Counted from the first letter of the stretch, positions 1 through 12,402 are shown. The stretch: 64,000 nt of DNA from Liopterus haemorrhoidalis (GCA_963971575.1 OZ020611.1:53205466-53269465); one strand, 5' to 3'. A program made the numbers and translations. The notes: a model not told the origin generated them from the sequence alone.

Positions 1-45
1 AACATCAGGACTACCACAAGGATCCCACTTAGGACCCTTGTTGTT

Positions 46-95
<50 letters not shown>

Positions 96-1234
96 CAATG
101 ATATAACAAAATGTTTCAAAAATAGTAAATTTCTTCTATTTGCAGATGATATGAAAATATTTAGGAATATTAAGACCATTGAAGATTGTCTATTACTGCA
201 AGCCGACCAAAGTTATAATCTTAACGGTCTAAACGGTCAATTTCCAGTAATATTGTACTATAAATAAACTTTTTTTAAACTATTCCAAAACCAATCACAT
301 ACCGTTTAGTCGAAATAAGACTATAATAAATTTTGATTATAACTTTGATTTAAATATTTTAACTGAAGTAACGGAAATCAAAGATCCAGGTATATTATTA
401 GATAATAAACTTTTATTTAATGCACATATTGATAGCAATTGCAAGAAAGCTTTCAAAACATTAGGTTTTATTATACAAATTTGCAAATATTTTCAGGATA
501 TTAAACCACTTATCGCTCTTTATAATGCTTATGTGTCAACTTAGCTATTGTAGCTCAATTTGGAATCCACAACATAAAAACACACAAAAAGAATAAAGAA
601 AATTCAAAAAAGGTTCTTTAGGTATCTGTCAATTAGGAGTCCAATTAGTGGTAACTCATATTTTACTACATGTCATTATTTTAGAGTATTAAGCCTAGAA
701 GACCGGAAAACTATTGCAGACTTAGTTACACTGCATAAAATATTAAATAGTACCACAGATTCACCTAATCTTCTAGAAAGGATATGCATTACCGTGCCCA
801 ATAAGAACCTGCGAAATCATAAATTACTACACCAGAACTTTGCTTTAACTAATTGTATGATGAACTCACCAATCAACCGTTTAATTGTCTCATACAACAC
901 GGCTGACGCCATTCTTGATTTTGATATATTCCAAAATAATGTAATTTTTTTCAGAACTCACTTACATAAGCACTTCTTAAACAAGTACCTTTAAATAATT
1001 TATATCATACTTTTTTTTTCTTTCTTTGTCTTTTTTTGTATATAAATATTGTTTAAAGTAATTATATATTTTATTTACTTAGATATATTATGTCAAAACT
1101 GTAATATGCACTTATTATGATATTATGCAGATATGTTTTAATGTTATGTATTTTCCTTTTTATAATTAATTTGTAGTTGTTATTTTTGGCTTCGTCCCGT
1201 AAACAACTCAAACTCAAATAAATAAATAAATAAA
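1..1234 (+). pseudogene. 3' fragment of a CR1/Jockey-group non-LTR retrotransposon
   Basis: Translation in shifting frames gives reverse-transcriptase signatures in the right order: a GLPQGS-like motif at about 10-30, then an FADDMKIF motif (the catalytic YADD equivalent) near 139-165, and a C-terminal RT tail ending at 994 that resembles the ends of CR1/Jockey-group RTs. An (AT)n tract of about 45 bp replaces normal sequence between the two RT motifs. Stops and frameshifts break the frame throughout. The 3' UTR ends in a short AAATAAATAAATAAATAAA tail at 1215-1234, as expected for this LINE group. The 5' part lies outside the window or is lost. The group assignment is from motif resemblance; the exact family is not recognised. 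Confidence 0.8.
48..93. repeat. (AT)n microsatellite
   Basis: Uninterrupted alternating AT inside the decayed RT fragment, between the GLPQGS and FADD coding segments. It is probably an expansion that occurred after the element died. Confidence 0.95.
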
Positions 1235-2040
1235 AGACCACGTGTTTTCTGAGTTCCTGAGGGAGGGGATCCAATCCCTTGAGTCCCCCTACAGGTGCAC
1301 GCCTTTTTTTCATGTGTCTGTTTGGCAGAAATTTTATTCAAACGGCTGAGCTTAAATTTGGCACATATAGGAAAATTACTGATACTTCTATAAACAAAAC
1401 TTATATAGAAATATAAAAAAATATGTATGTACATATATTCCTACACGCTGGCGTACACCAAGGATTTATATGAAGGGGGAGGGGCTTTGAAATTAAAAAC
1501 AATTGTAAACACTTTTTAAAAATTCGAAATTTTCAATAAGAAAAGATGAAAGCAAATGACCCTTTGGTCCGTTTCCATCCTCGAAAAAGAGTGGATGTGT
1601 GGCGTATTTGGTAAGGTTAAAACAGTAAAATCGAACCAAAGAAAATTTTTAGTGTTTCTTGGGTGGTTAATCCTATAAGTCCTCAATCCCTACCCAGGGT
1701 GCGTGCCTGCTCACGCGCTTTTCACCAAATATATGTCAAACATCTTTTGTCCGCAGCTTAATTCCCAGAGGAGATTTAAAAATCTGAAAAAATCTCAATT
1801 ATGTACATTGATAAGAATCGGAATAGTTAAACAATATTTTTTGAGATGGCAGACAACAATTTTGTTATACTAAACCAATTTATAAATATTGTTTAATTGT
1901 GCTAAGTTTATATTTAATTATATGTTCTAAATAAACTTCTTATGGACAGTTCCAAGTGATGTGACGTAGGTGAAATAGCTAGTGAAATTCGGCAAAAATA
2001 AAGGGATAAATATTGAAATATATATATCCGTTACACCAGC
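1235..2040. other. Non-coding gap
   Basis: AT-rich sequence with no supported gene. The part near 1300-1400 contains phrases of the kind seen in dispersed insect repeats, but I could not define boundaries. Confidence 0.5.
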
Positions 2041-2364
2041 TGAGCTAACGTAAGTTATTCCTATCTACATATATTCCATTGTGAGCTTAAACCCAAGTAG
2101 TTAATATTATAGATAATATAACCTTTAAATATTAATTTTCCATTGCCCACTTGTCAAAATATACAATATAGCGACATCTATCAAACAAATCACATTATCA
2201 AGACCTCCAATCGGCAGGTAACTGCATGATTAAGAAGGTGTCATTAACAACATCAGCATGTGAAGCAAGCGGGAACTAGATAGCGCGCCACATATAAAAA
2301 TATTTTTCAGTGGCCTAAAACCACTCATATTAATAAATTAGAAGAAATAAATAAATAAATAAAA

Positions 2365-3702
2365 ATGAACGACCCAAACACATCAAACATCATTGATAAC
2401 ACTCAACCAAGCAACCCACAGCCAAATTCATCATTCGCAGCAGTTCTAAAACAGAAAAATAACCAAGTCTTCGAGATTCCGAAATATGAACAAGGCCTGT
2501 TCATTGAATCAATTGATGGCGCTACCATCAACGATTATATATACGAAATAGGTAAAATAGTTGGACCAAAAAATGTAATATTTGCGACAAGAATAAATAA
2601 TCGCATTCAAACTTTCCTCTCCACAATTGAAAATGTTAACACAATCATAAAAAACAAAGATAGCATCAAAGTGAAAAATCATGTAGTACACATTCGTCGT
2701 ATGAAATCGGTCACCCAGAGAATCATCATCTCAAACGTATCTCCTGTAGTCCCGCATTACGTAATTGAAAATGCCTTAAAGGATATAAATATTAAAATCG
2801 CTTCACCGATCCACTTCCTGCGAGTAGTCTGCCGTGATCCAGAATACAGCCATGTATTAAGCTTCAGGCGTCAGATCTACATCGTACCAGAAGAAAACAA
2901 CCCTCTACCGAACTCTCTGCTTATTGAACACGAGCGTATAAAATTCAGGCTGTTCTTAACAACGGACATGACATGCTTCTCGTGTAAACAAGAGGGTCAT
3001 GTAGCTAGCAATTGCCCCAACAAATTACAACCAAGCCAGGCCATACACCTAAATCAACCTACTGAAAAATCTGAAGATGAAAACATCCGACGTACATCTG
3101 AAAATACTGAGGCCACAGATAAACCAGAAAACAAAAATACAAACGAGGCAAATAAAAAACAACCCTGCAGTCAAACCCAACTCGAAGGCACAAACTGTCA
3201 AAAAAGGGGCCGACAGCCGTCCAGTAGTACAGAAGATCTTACAAGTCAGGAAAAATGCGGAATTGTGGATAAAAATAGTCAAGACATGCCTGATGAGAAA
3301 ATAGCTAGCACACAACCCACAGAAAAGAATAACGTAGCGTTAAAAAAGATGAAACTCAAACCAGGAAGATCACGATCTGTTAGCCCAAAGAGTTCAGAAT
3401 CAATCACTGAGCTCATAGAAACAGAAAACGGTCTCAAATCAGAAATGGAGGAAAAGCCAGAAAAATAGTGCCTAACGTATGAAAAATTGAAAGATTTTTT
3501 AGAGAACGCCAAGGACTCCAGCAACATTTTAGAAACAGCAAAAGAATACACAGACAACGTTGAAACATTAATTGCAATGTTGCGAAACATTTACCTCCAT
3601 TTACAAAAATCGCAGTCAAGAAACCGAATAATAAGACTAACGAAAAAACTTCAAACGGAACTCGACAAGGAAATTATAAAAAATCAAAATCTCCAAAAAT
3701 GA
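2365..3702 (+). pseudogene. LINE ORF1, gag-like RNA-binding protein with one premature stop
   Basis: The frame opens at ATG 2365 and reads 367 codons to a TAG at 3466-3468, then continues in the same frame without a stop to TGA at 3700-3702. The natural protein is therefore about 445 residues. A CX2CX4HX4C zinc knuckle lies at residues 204-217 (CFSCKQEGHVASNC), preceded by a region like the PRE/C2HC domain of arthropod LINE ORF1s. The rest is Lys/Glu/Ser-rich and low complexity. In the family this protein coats element RNA in the cytoplasm. The TAG may be a mutation, a sequencing error or a readthrough stop. The stop overlaps the ORF2 start as ATGA, the arrangement expected for termination-reinitiation. 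Confidence 0.8.
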
Positions 3703-6404
3703 CTCTAATACAGTGGAACGCTAACCGTTTTTACTCCCATCTAGCCGAAATACAAAATTTAATAGCCCAAACACAAGCGGAATACATTTGCATTCAAGAA
3801 ACTCGCTGCAGTGAAAACCAAACGGCAAAACTCAGAGGATATACTGCCTTCCAAAAGAATAGGAATACCCACCTAAACGCAAGTGGAGGTGTGGCCATCT
3901 TGGTAAGCAATAACAAATATGCCGAAGAGGTACCTATACAAACTAACTTAGAAGCCGTTGCAATCATAACATATATCCCTCAGAAAATAACAATCTGCTA
4001 TGTGTATTTACCACCAAACCAGCCCATTAGCTTAATTCAGTTACAACAACTAATACAGCCACTGCCTAGACCTTTTTTACTGACAGGAGACTTCAACGGC
4101 CACAATTATCTATGGGGTTCGAATCATATTGAAACAAGAGGCAAAATTATAGAAAGCTTGAAAGATGACAACCTAATACTACTGAACGATGGAACACCAA
4201 CTCATTTCTGTGCCCGGTCGAGTATTCTATCATGCATCGATCTCTCCATCTGCACACCAACACTGGCACCTAAATTAACGTGGGAAGTACTAAAATTTTA
4301 CCATGGGGGAAACCATTTTCCGATTAAAATCACATTCCAGTACCAAACCACAGATAGTACAGAAACCGAACAACAAGAGACTAGGTGGAATATAAAGCAG
4401 GCCAATTGGGAACTATTCCAAACTCTATCATCCCCCTGCACCCTCCCATCTATGCAACCAAAAGATATAGATATCACAGTAGAAACCTTCTCAAAACACA
4501 TCATCTCCGCCGCAAAAACATCCATCCCACAGTATTCCTTTAAAAATCGAAAATATTCTGTCCCATGGTGGAACGATCAATGTGCGAAAGCTATAAAAGA
4601 AAACAAAAAAGCTTTCTACAAATGGAAAAAGCACAACACAGAGGAAAATCTAATATATTTCAAGAAATCTCGGGCCATTGCCAGAATAACAGTAATCGAA
4701 AGCAAAGAAAAATCCTGGCAAGAATATGTTTCTTCAATGAACTCTAGCACGCCCACCCAAAAGATTTGGGAAAAAATACGGAAAATAAGAGGAACTAAAA
4801 CCAAAAGCAGTATATCAACATTAATTACAAATAATAAAATTATCTCCCAATCACAAAAATCGCTGAAACACTTGCAGACCACTATAAACAAAACTCAAGC
4901 GATCAAAACTACGATCCGGCATTTATGGAGTACAAATATAACTGTGAAAACGAGGAAATAGAAGCTGAAAATAGCCAGACAAACCTAAATCTGCCTATCA
5001 CGAAAGAGGAACTTTTTATAGCAGTAAACGAACTACCGGAAAATCGGGCCCCAGGGCCAGACTCAATCACGAACGAAATGATTAAACATTTGCCGCCGGA
5101 GACTCTAAAACAGCTACTAGCAATATATAACATGATCTGGTTAAAAAAACGTGTACCCTGAAGAATGGAGAAAGGTAACAACAGTTCCCATTCTAAAACA
5201 AAATAAGAACAAAACGGAGGTAAGCAGCTATCGTCCAGTAGCTATGTCAAACAGTCTAAGCAAACTGCTACAAAAAATTACCAACAAAAGACTAATGTGG
5301 CACTTGGAATCTAATAATATACTGTGCAACGAACAGAACGGTTTCAGAAACGGTCGGTCGACAAACGACCACATAATAAATCTAACCTCTGACATCTACA
5401 AAGCTTTTCAAGACAAGCAAGAACTAGCAGCAGTTTTCCTAGACATAATGACTGCATATGACATGGCATGGAAATACCAAATAATAAAAACCTTACGAGA
5501 CTCTGGAATAAATGGCAACATGTTGTCATATTTAAAAAACTTTTTGAGCAGACGGAAATTCAGAGTCAAAGTCAATGGTCAACTCTCTGAAGAGAAAACG
5601 CAAGAGAATGGAGTCCCCCAAGGGGAGATATTAAGCGTAACGTTATTTCTAATAGCAGTAAACGAAATTACAAAACACCTTTCAGACAGAGTACATGCCT
5701 GTATTTTTGCAGACGATCTACTAATTTTTAGTAGAAACAGAAATATAAATACATGTCTTAAAAATATCCAGTCTACATTAGAAAATATTACGAGATGGGC
5801 CTTAAAAACTGGATTCAAATTCTCTGCCACAAAAACTAAAGCCATGTATTTTACAAAAAAACGGAAAAATCTTGCGAAACCAGTATTAAAACTTCAGGAC
5901 AAGAACATAGACTTTGTAAACCAAATAAGATTCCTGGGTGTAATAATAGATTCGAAGTTAACCTGGACATCTCTTATTCATAACTTGAAAAAAGAATGCA
6001 CACAACGTCTTAATATAATAAAAACTCTGGGACATCACAAATGGGGGTCGCAAAAGGAAACACTTCTGAATATATATAAATCCGTCATACAGTCCAAACT
6101 AGATTACGGCTGCATAAGCTATGGGGCAGCTGCCCAAAGTACATTGAAAAAACTAGATTCAATACACAACACTGCATTACGTATATCATCTGGAGCCTTC
6201 CGCAGTAGCCCTGCTGCAAGTCTAAACTGCGAAGCTGGGGTCACGCCGCTCAGTTATAGAAGAACGAAACTTACATTGTCCTATATTGCAAATTTGGCAA
6301 GAGATCCAAGCATCCCTACTTACCATCACTTTTTTATTAGTCCACAAAACCATATCAGGCAAGACACCTACTCACCTCAGCAAAAACAACTAAAAATCAC
6401 TTAA
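3699..6404 (+). pseudogene. LINE ORF2: APE endonuclease and reverse transcriptase (frameshifted)
   Basis: From ATG 3699: APE-type endonuclease with WNANR near the start, IQETR (catalytic Glu), TGDFNGHN (Asp/Asn), a CIDLS motif and GGNHFPI (terminal His). RT motifs follow: RAPGPDSI, SYRPVAMSN, QNGFRNGRST, FLDIMTAYD, GVPQGE, FADDLLIF (catalytic Asp pair) and FLGVIID. The frame is lost in an A-run near 4856-4860, runs in another frame to 5161, and returns to the original frame at an A7 run near 5143-5150. A third shift at an A5 run near 6391 separates this part from the RNase H domain. The two indels around 4860-5150 compensate each other. The enzyme would nick the target and prime reverse transcription there. 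Apart from the three shifts, all the motifs look intact. Confidence 0.85.
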
Positions 6405-6556
6405 CTTCATGGAATAAGCTCTTCCCATACATAACCAAAAAATCATTTAACCATACACCACCATGGACGCTGATCCCTCCCAAATTTAACTTACAGCTTA
6501 GCATACACAAAAAAAATGAAACAACAAGGGAAGTATACGAAAAACTCTTTCTTGAA

Positions 6557-7375
6557 ATGGACTCAAAATTTCATAACTGCCAACGAATATTCACCGACGG
6601 CTCACATCACCATCATAAAACCGGTGCTGCTTACGTCATCAACGACGAGAAGTACATGTACCACCTCCCTGACACAGCAAGTAATTTCACTGCAGAAGCA
6701 TATAGCCTGCTAAAAGCCACCGAATATATGAGCAACAAGGAAGACAAAAATTATGTCATATATATTGACTCACGTAGTGTACTTGACGCAGTTAAAGTAC
6801 TATATTCAAGGGACACACTGATCCAGAATATACAGGAAAACCTCCATAACGTGGCCCTCCAGGGGAAAAAGGTAACCTTGGTGTGGGTTCCCTCACATGT
6901 GGGAATAAGAGGGAATGAACAGGCAGACCAAGCAGCAAAAGAGGCAGCAAACCTCCCAGTCACACCGATACCCGTACCTACCAGCGACATCAAATCTGAC
7001 TTAAGACAAGACATAAAAGAAGACTGGAAACAACAATGGCAGAGTCTAATAAACAACAAACTTCGCCATATAAAAGAGGACACCAAACCCTGGGCTCCAG
7101 TAGGCGACAGAAAAGAACAGAGAGTTCTTACAAGACTCAGAATTGGCCACACGTTCATTACACACCAACATTTAATGAAAAGAAAAGAGATGGAAAACTG
7201 TGACAACTGTAATAAAACCTTAACCGTCGAACATATAATCCTGAAGTGCCAACTATATGAAGAACTGAGACGGAACCACAACATACCAGACAACCTGAAA
7301 GAAGCTCTATGTCCAGAAAATCAAAACATCGTACTAGACTACCTCAAAGAAGCAGACCTGTTCCGTAAAATTTAA
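6557..7375 (+). pseudogene. LINE ORF2 C-terminus: RNase H and CCHC-type zinc motif
   Basis: Open frame holding a complete RNase H fold signature: FTDGS (Asp), FTAEAYSLL (Glu), YIDSRSVLDAV (Asp) and WVPSHVGIRGNEQADQAAKEA (His/Asp). The C-terminal tail has CDNCNK followed by VEHIILKC, a cysteine/histidine motif typical after RNase H in I-clade elements. The true domain is the end of ORF2. The frame can be followed upstream to about 6392 (HLTSWNKLFPYI), where an A5 run changes frame relative to the RT part. The domain removes RNA from the RNA-DNA hybrid during target-primed reverse transcription. It is related to the fragment on the other strand at 55557-56083. Confidence 0.85.
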
Positions 7376-7560
7376 TTCCCAATTTTTCTATTATTTCTAA
7401 ATTAGCTAACTTAAATGTCGTATCATAAAATTATAAATATGCCTGATTGTAAATTAATGTCAATATTCATCTCTGTATAAAATCAATATAAATTACTGTA
7501 AATGTACCGGGGTGCTAATAACCTCAGCAGTTGAAGCGCCCCCAAAATATATCCTAAATA

Positions 7561-8639
7561 AAAAAAGAAAAAAACAATATTTTTTTTTTATCAAATTATT
7601 TTTTCTAGATAACGCATTTCTTCTTAAAAAAATTGGTTAATTTTTTAATTTACTTATAATGTGTGGTATCAAATGAAAGCTATTTAAACGTAAATTTAGG
7701 AACAAAAAGTAATTATTAGTAAACTTTTTTGACAAGTATTAAGACTCCTTTAATATCTAAGATGAAATTTAAAAAAAAAATTGCGTACATATTCGGTTAT
7801 GGCTTTTTTATAATTTATGGCTAGAGTACAGATATATACATAAATCTTTTGTAAAGAGAAATAAATAAAAAACTGCAGGTAGCTGGGATTCGATCTAAAG
7901 TAATACAGTACGCTAACCAAATATTAAATAAAAAAATTAAATAAATAAATTACAGAACTTAATCGAGCAGTGAAAAATTTGTTTATTCAAAAGAAGTGAT
8001 TTTGTTTGAACTACTAAATTCTTTAATTTATTTGAACTAAAGAAAAGCTCACCCTACGTATTTCAAACTCACTCTGACTGCTCTTACACAAGAGAAAATT
8101 GGAAAGACTCACCCTATTTTCCCTAATTTCCTTCAAACTTCCCAATAATTTCCACTTCAAACAGATCAAAGGAAAAGCACATCTGTAAACTGAACTGTTC
8201 GCTGACCATTACAAGGTAAGGACTCATCAATATACAGTTTCAAAATCAGTTTACGAAATACACGTCGTTCGAACAGAAACCACTTCTCCACTCAAGGATA
8301 CAATAATCACTTAAATAGGGTGAAACAAGATGACTAATAGAAGTTAGACAAACAGTGATGAAAACATCAGAGCAATGTATTCGAAACCGATTTATATTAG
8401 TTGGTTTCAAAAGTTCATATGTTCACAAATAGATAGCTATACGTATGCTTTGGAATGCCGAAAAGTTTTTAGTTTTTGTATGTTGGCTATTTTGCAATTA
8501 AAATAATACATGACGGGCAATAAATGGCAACAAATTGTCTGAACATTTGCCTTTGTCATTGTATAAGCAGAAAAAATATATATTTTTTGTAGCGTATTGT
8601 AACGGGCTATAAAAAATTGATTTATTACAATCCTAAGAG
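7561..8639. other. Non-coding AT-rich gap
   Basis: No supported gene. A short stretch near 7875-7915 contains a TTCGATCT-type phrase that could be a SINE remnant, but it is too short to call. Confidence 0.4.
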
Positions 8640-9085
8640 GCTAAAACATTGGGTGGACCCCGGCAAACCAACCACTTCGAAGTCATGATACAATATCCAT
8701 AGCCATAAATTTCTGGTCTGTATCTGGTGGGATCAGGAAGGAGTGGTCTTCTACAAACTACTACAACCAGATGAAATGGTGATAGGAGATCAATACAATA
8801 AGCAACTAAGGCAACCGAACAAAGAACTGATCAAAAAGCGTCGTCAAATAGGCGATGTTAAACATGGAATGGGACGTCCTCCTTACCCCTGCTTACTCAC
8901 CTGACATTGTCCCTTCTGATTACGACCTATTCAGATCGATGCAGCATGCTTTGTCTGGTGAGCGCTTCTTGAATGCAGAAAATGTGCGAAAACTGGTGGA
9001 AGTTTGGATTACGACAAAATATGGCATGTTCTTTCAACGCGGGATTCGTTTGCTGCCTGGCAAAATGTCATAGATTGAGATGGCC
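8640..9085 (+). pseudogene. Mariner transposase remnant with internal deletion
   Basis: Translated pieces match DD34D mariner transposases in order: a WVDPGKPTTSK-like motif at 8650, then FLVCIWWDQEGVVFYKLLQP with GDQYNKQL near 8710-8800. The frame then jumps directly to YSPDIVPSDYDLFRSMQHAL (third catalytic Asp region) at 8890-8950 and ends with the usual RGI..LPGK tail near 9070. The segment that should carry the second catalytic Asp (HDNARPH) is missing, so an internal deletion joins the two parts at about 8850. There is also an in-frame stop near 8690. The N-terminal DNA-binding part was not found. It cannot be active. Confidence 0.85.
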
Positions 9086-10359
9086 AATATTTTGACTATA
9101 TACAATGTACCAATTATGTAATATAAAGAAATATTGTAAAAAAATCGCATGAACTTTTGCAACAACTTTATAACACAAGAAATGACATGCAGATGAGTGA
9201 GGTGGATAAAACGTGATGAAAATGAAACAAGGTAGAACGAAAAATACTGTCTGGTAACTGAGATTAAACATCGGATAATTTCATATTATATCCGTACTAT
9301 CTACCAAAATTAAGAACTAGAGAATAAATATATCGTTTTAAGTCCATTAGATATCGACCCGAGAATAAAGCTATCTTGGGCGCACAATTTGAAAAAACCT
9401 TTGGGGTTGGTATATTGTGACCGTAGTTGACCGTTTGCTTATAGTTTACTAAGCTTTCAGAAACCGGCCACTAGTTTGCGATATTCAGCATGCATTCAAT
9501 CAGATCAATTCTGTAAAAATTTACTGTATAGTAACGTTACTACAAGATAAAATATTATAAAAAGTATGATGACTTTCATTAATGATAGTAACTGACCTTG
9601 CTCATAGTGACAAATTTAGTTACTATGATCATAGTAACTGAGTTACAGATTTGGTCTGATAATTTCATTTTTCGACATCTCGTCAATAACAAACAGCACG
9701 GCGGTTTGGATAAATGTAATATCGTCAATTAATTAAAATTTATTGTCGTACTCAAGAAACAGACAAACTATGGATATAATTTAGTTGATAAGCCAGATGT
9801 ATAGTAAATTATCGATATAAAATTTACTTTCCCATACTTTTTCCAATACAGTTAGTCGTATTCTTCAAACTTCTTATTAAGAACTAATAAAACGTGTATT
9901 TTTGGAAGTAATGTTTTTTATATTAAACTCATGAGAAAATTTATTTGCACTTTTTCCTATTTAAAATAATTTATTTTTTATTTATTTGTTTATTCTCTTT
10001 CTTTATCAAAAAATTTAAATTTAAAAACTATATAAATTGAATAATACTACTATTCCATAAAAAATCCTTTTTTGTCACTACGACTCATTTAGTTAACTTT
10101 AACCCTCGTTTTTTATATATACAAGTAATAAATAATATAGCCACACACAGACCTCTTTGAGTTCTTCGTGGCAGTTGCCCAATTTATCAACTATATGTGT
10201 GTGCTTATTGCTTATTCCCAATTATTTAAATAATATAATTATGGGGGCTGTATTATTATTTTTCTAAACCTCATACAAATCAATAATTATTATTGTTCAT
10301 TGATAACATCAATGTGTATATTACTATATGATGTGTATATTATTGTGTATATTATTATG
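9086..10359. other. Non-coding AT-rich gap
   Basis: No gene seen. Contains a perfect 20-bp palindrome at 9619-9638 (GTTACTATGATCATAGTAAC). The end consists of short direct repeats of ATGTGTATATTATT, within which the LTR element inserted. Confidence 0.6.
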
Positions 10360-10363
10360 TGTA

Positions 10364-10739
10364 AATTAAATAAATTGCAAAGATTTATTTGTTTTTAAAA
10401 AACTTTATTTCAAATAAGAAGATTAAATATTCTGAACTACACAGGTTCATTTACAAAATAGAACTCGGTGAAACTCTATTGCATAGGGTTTTTATACAGG
10501 TTTTATGCTGATTTAACAATATAATACAATAAGCATCTTTGTTATATCAATGATGTCATGTTTACAGTAAAAACTCCTTAATTAGCAATTTTGTTATAGA
10601 TAAGGTTCTAATATTAAATTATCATATTTTGTATTACAATGTATGAATGAATGGACCTTTGTTAGTGTGACCATTGCCGCTATATAAACATAGAATAAGA
10701 GCATCTATTCATTAGTTAAATATTAGGATATACATAACT
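10364..10739 (-). repeat. 3' LTR of the errantivirus-like element
   Basis: Direct copy of 16336-16711. On the minus strand it has TATAAAA at 10490-10496 and AATAAA at 10404-10409, consistent with the U3 promoter and polyadenylation signal of an LTR. Confidence 0.95.
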
Positions 10740-10752
10740 CTTCCCTTCTTTA
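10740..10752 (-). promoter_or_regulatory. Polypurine tract
   Basis: Minus strand reads AAAGAAGGGAAG directly before the 3' LTR, the place and composition of the plus-strand primer for reverse transcription. Confidence 0.85.
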
Positions 10753-10770
10753 AAAGATGATCTTATTCTT

Positions 10771-12402
10771 TCAAAAAGGAATTCTATTCTGAGTTTCCAA
10801 ATTTTCTAATTCTAAAGATTCTGTTTTTTGATTTGATGTAGAGTCCCTTTTACATTTTAATCTATCCTTATTTCTATAAATTATATATAATAATATAATA
10901 ATGGTTAATACAATTATTACAAAAGAGTTAATATGACCATGATAATCATTTTTTACTGTTGTTTCATCTATTCTTGGAATTTCTTTAATAATAACATTTT
11001 CCTTATCTATTTGCTTTAATTCTAAAGTACTGTTACTAATTTGATTTTCCTCAATGTTAAATGCTATTTTTTCAAAAATAATTTCTTTCGCTTTTGTCAA
11101 TTTACTTTCTAAATCATAATTATCTATTTTACAATTTTCATTAGTTCTGAATTTATAGACACCTTTAATCTGTTGATGTTTGATTTTATCTTTACATTTT
11201 ACTTCGACAACTCTGTTTATGGTGCTAGCTATTATTGCTAGATTTTCATTTTCTATTTTTATAATTAAAAAGGCATCATTAATTGTGTGATATTCACATC
11301 CCTCGTTATTACGATTTATAACAACATTTTTAATACAATCATTGGTTTCTATATAATTGGTTTTACAAAAATGATTATCATTTATTTCATTACAATCATG
11401 TGTATTAAATAATTTATCTTGGCTTAAAATTAACAACTTCTTTTCTTCATTTATGGCAAACATTTGATTTTTGTTGATATTGGGTATTGGAGTTATTTGC
11501 AATAGTTTACTGTTTTCGTTATTATAATATACAGGTATATCTAGTAAATATTCAATCTGATCTTTGTCAACTTTACAATGACTGGTAATTAGTGTAGTTA
11601 CTTCCCAAAAATTTGAATTCTGATTTGCTTCTTTAACTATTTTATTCAATTCTTCTTTTGTAATTATTGAGCTATGGATTTTATTCAAGTTACAGAAAGT
11701 TAAGCTTGTTTCGATTTCATCTAGAATTTCAATTAAATTTATACTTAATAAAATCAGTTGGTTAAAAATATCTTTAAGTCTAGAGATATTTTCCCAGTTC
11801 ATGACTTTTTCAATTATGGTATCTGTTTGCATTATTCGTGATTTTAATATCATTTCATTATGCTTAATATTTTCAATTTGTTTATTAAATTTTGAAATCA
11901 TTTCTTTATTAACTCGTATATTCTCTAAATTTTGATCTTGTAAAATATGTTGATTTTGTTGTATTTTTTCAAATAATTTCTCATATTTTTCAGCGTCTTC
12001 TGAATCTAAATTTCCGGTAATACTTTTAATAATCGTTCCTAATCCGTTTACTAGTCCTCGTTTATTGCGTTTATTTTGAAACAAATTATTAATTTTACTT
12101 TTTAGTCTTGACATATTAAAATTTAAAATGTTTATATATGTCTCTATTTCTCTTTTGTAATTATATTTCGCGGCTTTATCGCTATTTAATTTTAATAAAA
12201 TTTCATTTTTATAAGTTTTTATTTTATTATATTCTAATTCCAAATTACTTATTTTATAATTATAATAAGAGTAATATGAGTTTTTATATATATTTACTTG
12301 TCCTAAATCTATTATATTTAAGCCGGGATTGTCCGTTAATTCGGTTAATTCTTCTCCTTTGCAGGAGCATCTGCAACAAAGAGACGTTTTCTTTTTATTT
12401 TG
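10771..12402 (-). CDS. env: Env-like glycoprotein of the errantivirus-like element
   Basis: The frame is open from just after a stop at 12403-12405 down to 10771. It has no ATG before the cleavage site; the codon at 12243 is TTG. Family members express env from a spliced RNA, and a good acceptor lies at 12371-12386, so the true 5' exon is elsewhere in the leader. A furin-type site RNKR precedes GLVNGLG, the conserved start of the transmembrane subunit in errantivirus env, followed by a long coiled-coil-like region. Near the C-terminus a hydrophobic span (FVIIVLTIIILLYIIY) is a membrane anchor followed by a basic cytoplasmic tail of about 35 residues. The product would be a membrane fusion glycoprotein. 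The frame is uninterrupted. No signal peptide is visible in this exon. Confidence 0.85.
   Translation of the reverse strand, partial: QNKKKTSLCCRCSCKGEELTELTDNPGLNIIDLGQVNIYKNSYYSYYNYKISNLELEYNKIKTYKNEILLKLNSDKAAKYNYKREIETYINILNFNMSRLKSKINNLFQNKRNKRGLVNGLGTIIKSITGNLDSEDAEKYEKLFEKIQQNQHILQDQNLENIRVNKEMISKFNKQIENIKHNEMILKSRIMQTDTIIEKVMNWENISRLKDIFNQLILLSINLIEILDEIETSLTFCNLNKIHSSIITKEELNKIVKEANQNSNFWEVTTLITSHCKVDKDQIEYLLDIPVYYNNENSKLLQITPIPNINKNQMFAINEEKKLLILSQDKLFNTHDCNEINDNHFCKTNYIETNDCIKNVVINRNNEGCEYHTINDAFLIIKIENENLAIIASTINRVVEVKCKDKIKHQQIKGVYKFRTNENCKIDNYDLESKLTKAKEIIFEKIAFNIEENQISNSTLELKQIDKENVIIKEIPRIDETTVKNDYHGHINSFVIIVLTIIILLYIIYRNKDRLKCKRDSTSNQKTESLELENLETQNRIPF
12371..12386 (-). promoter_or_regulatory. 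Candidate env splice acceptor
   Basis: Minus strand reads a pyrimidine-rich CTCTTTGTTG followed by CAG, between the pol stop and the first conserved env codons. Errantivirus env mRNAs are spliced, and this frame has no usable ATG, so an acceptor is required here. The donor was not identified. Confidence 0.55.

Larger units (their letters stand above)
2041..7560 (+). mobile_element. Near full-length I-clade LINE with RNase H
   Basis: The order 5' UTR, ORF1 (gag-like with zinc knuckle), ORF2 (APE endonuclease, RT, RNase H) and A-rich 3' end is that of I-clade non-LTR retrotransposons. ORF1 and ORF2 overlap by ATGA at 3699-3702. The 3' UTR (7376 to about 7560) contains a block near 7507-7540 (GGTGCTAATAACC, then TTGAAGCGCCC) that resembles the 3' UTR of the truncated LINE at 54870-56083, followed by an A-rich tail. 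The 5' boundary is an estimate and no target-site duplication was found. Coding defects are one in-frame stop in ORF1 and three single-base shifts in A-homopolymers in ORF2. Confidence 0.8.
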
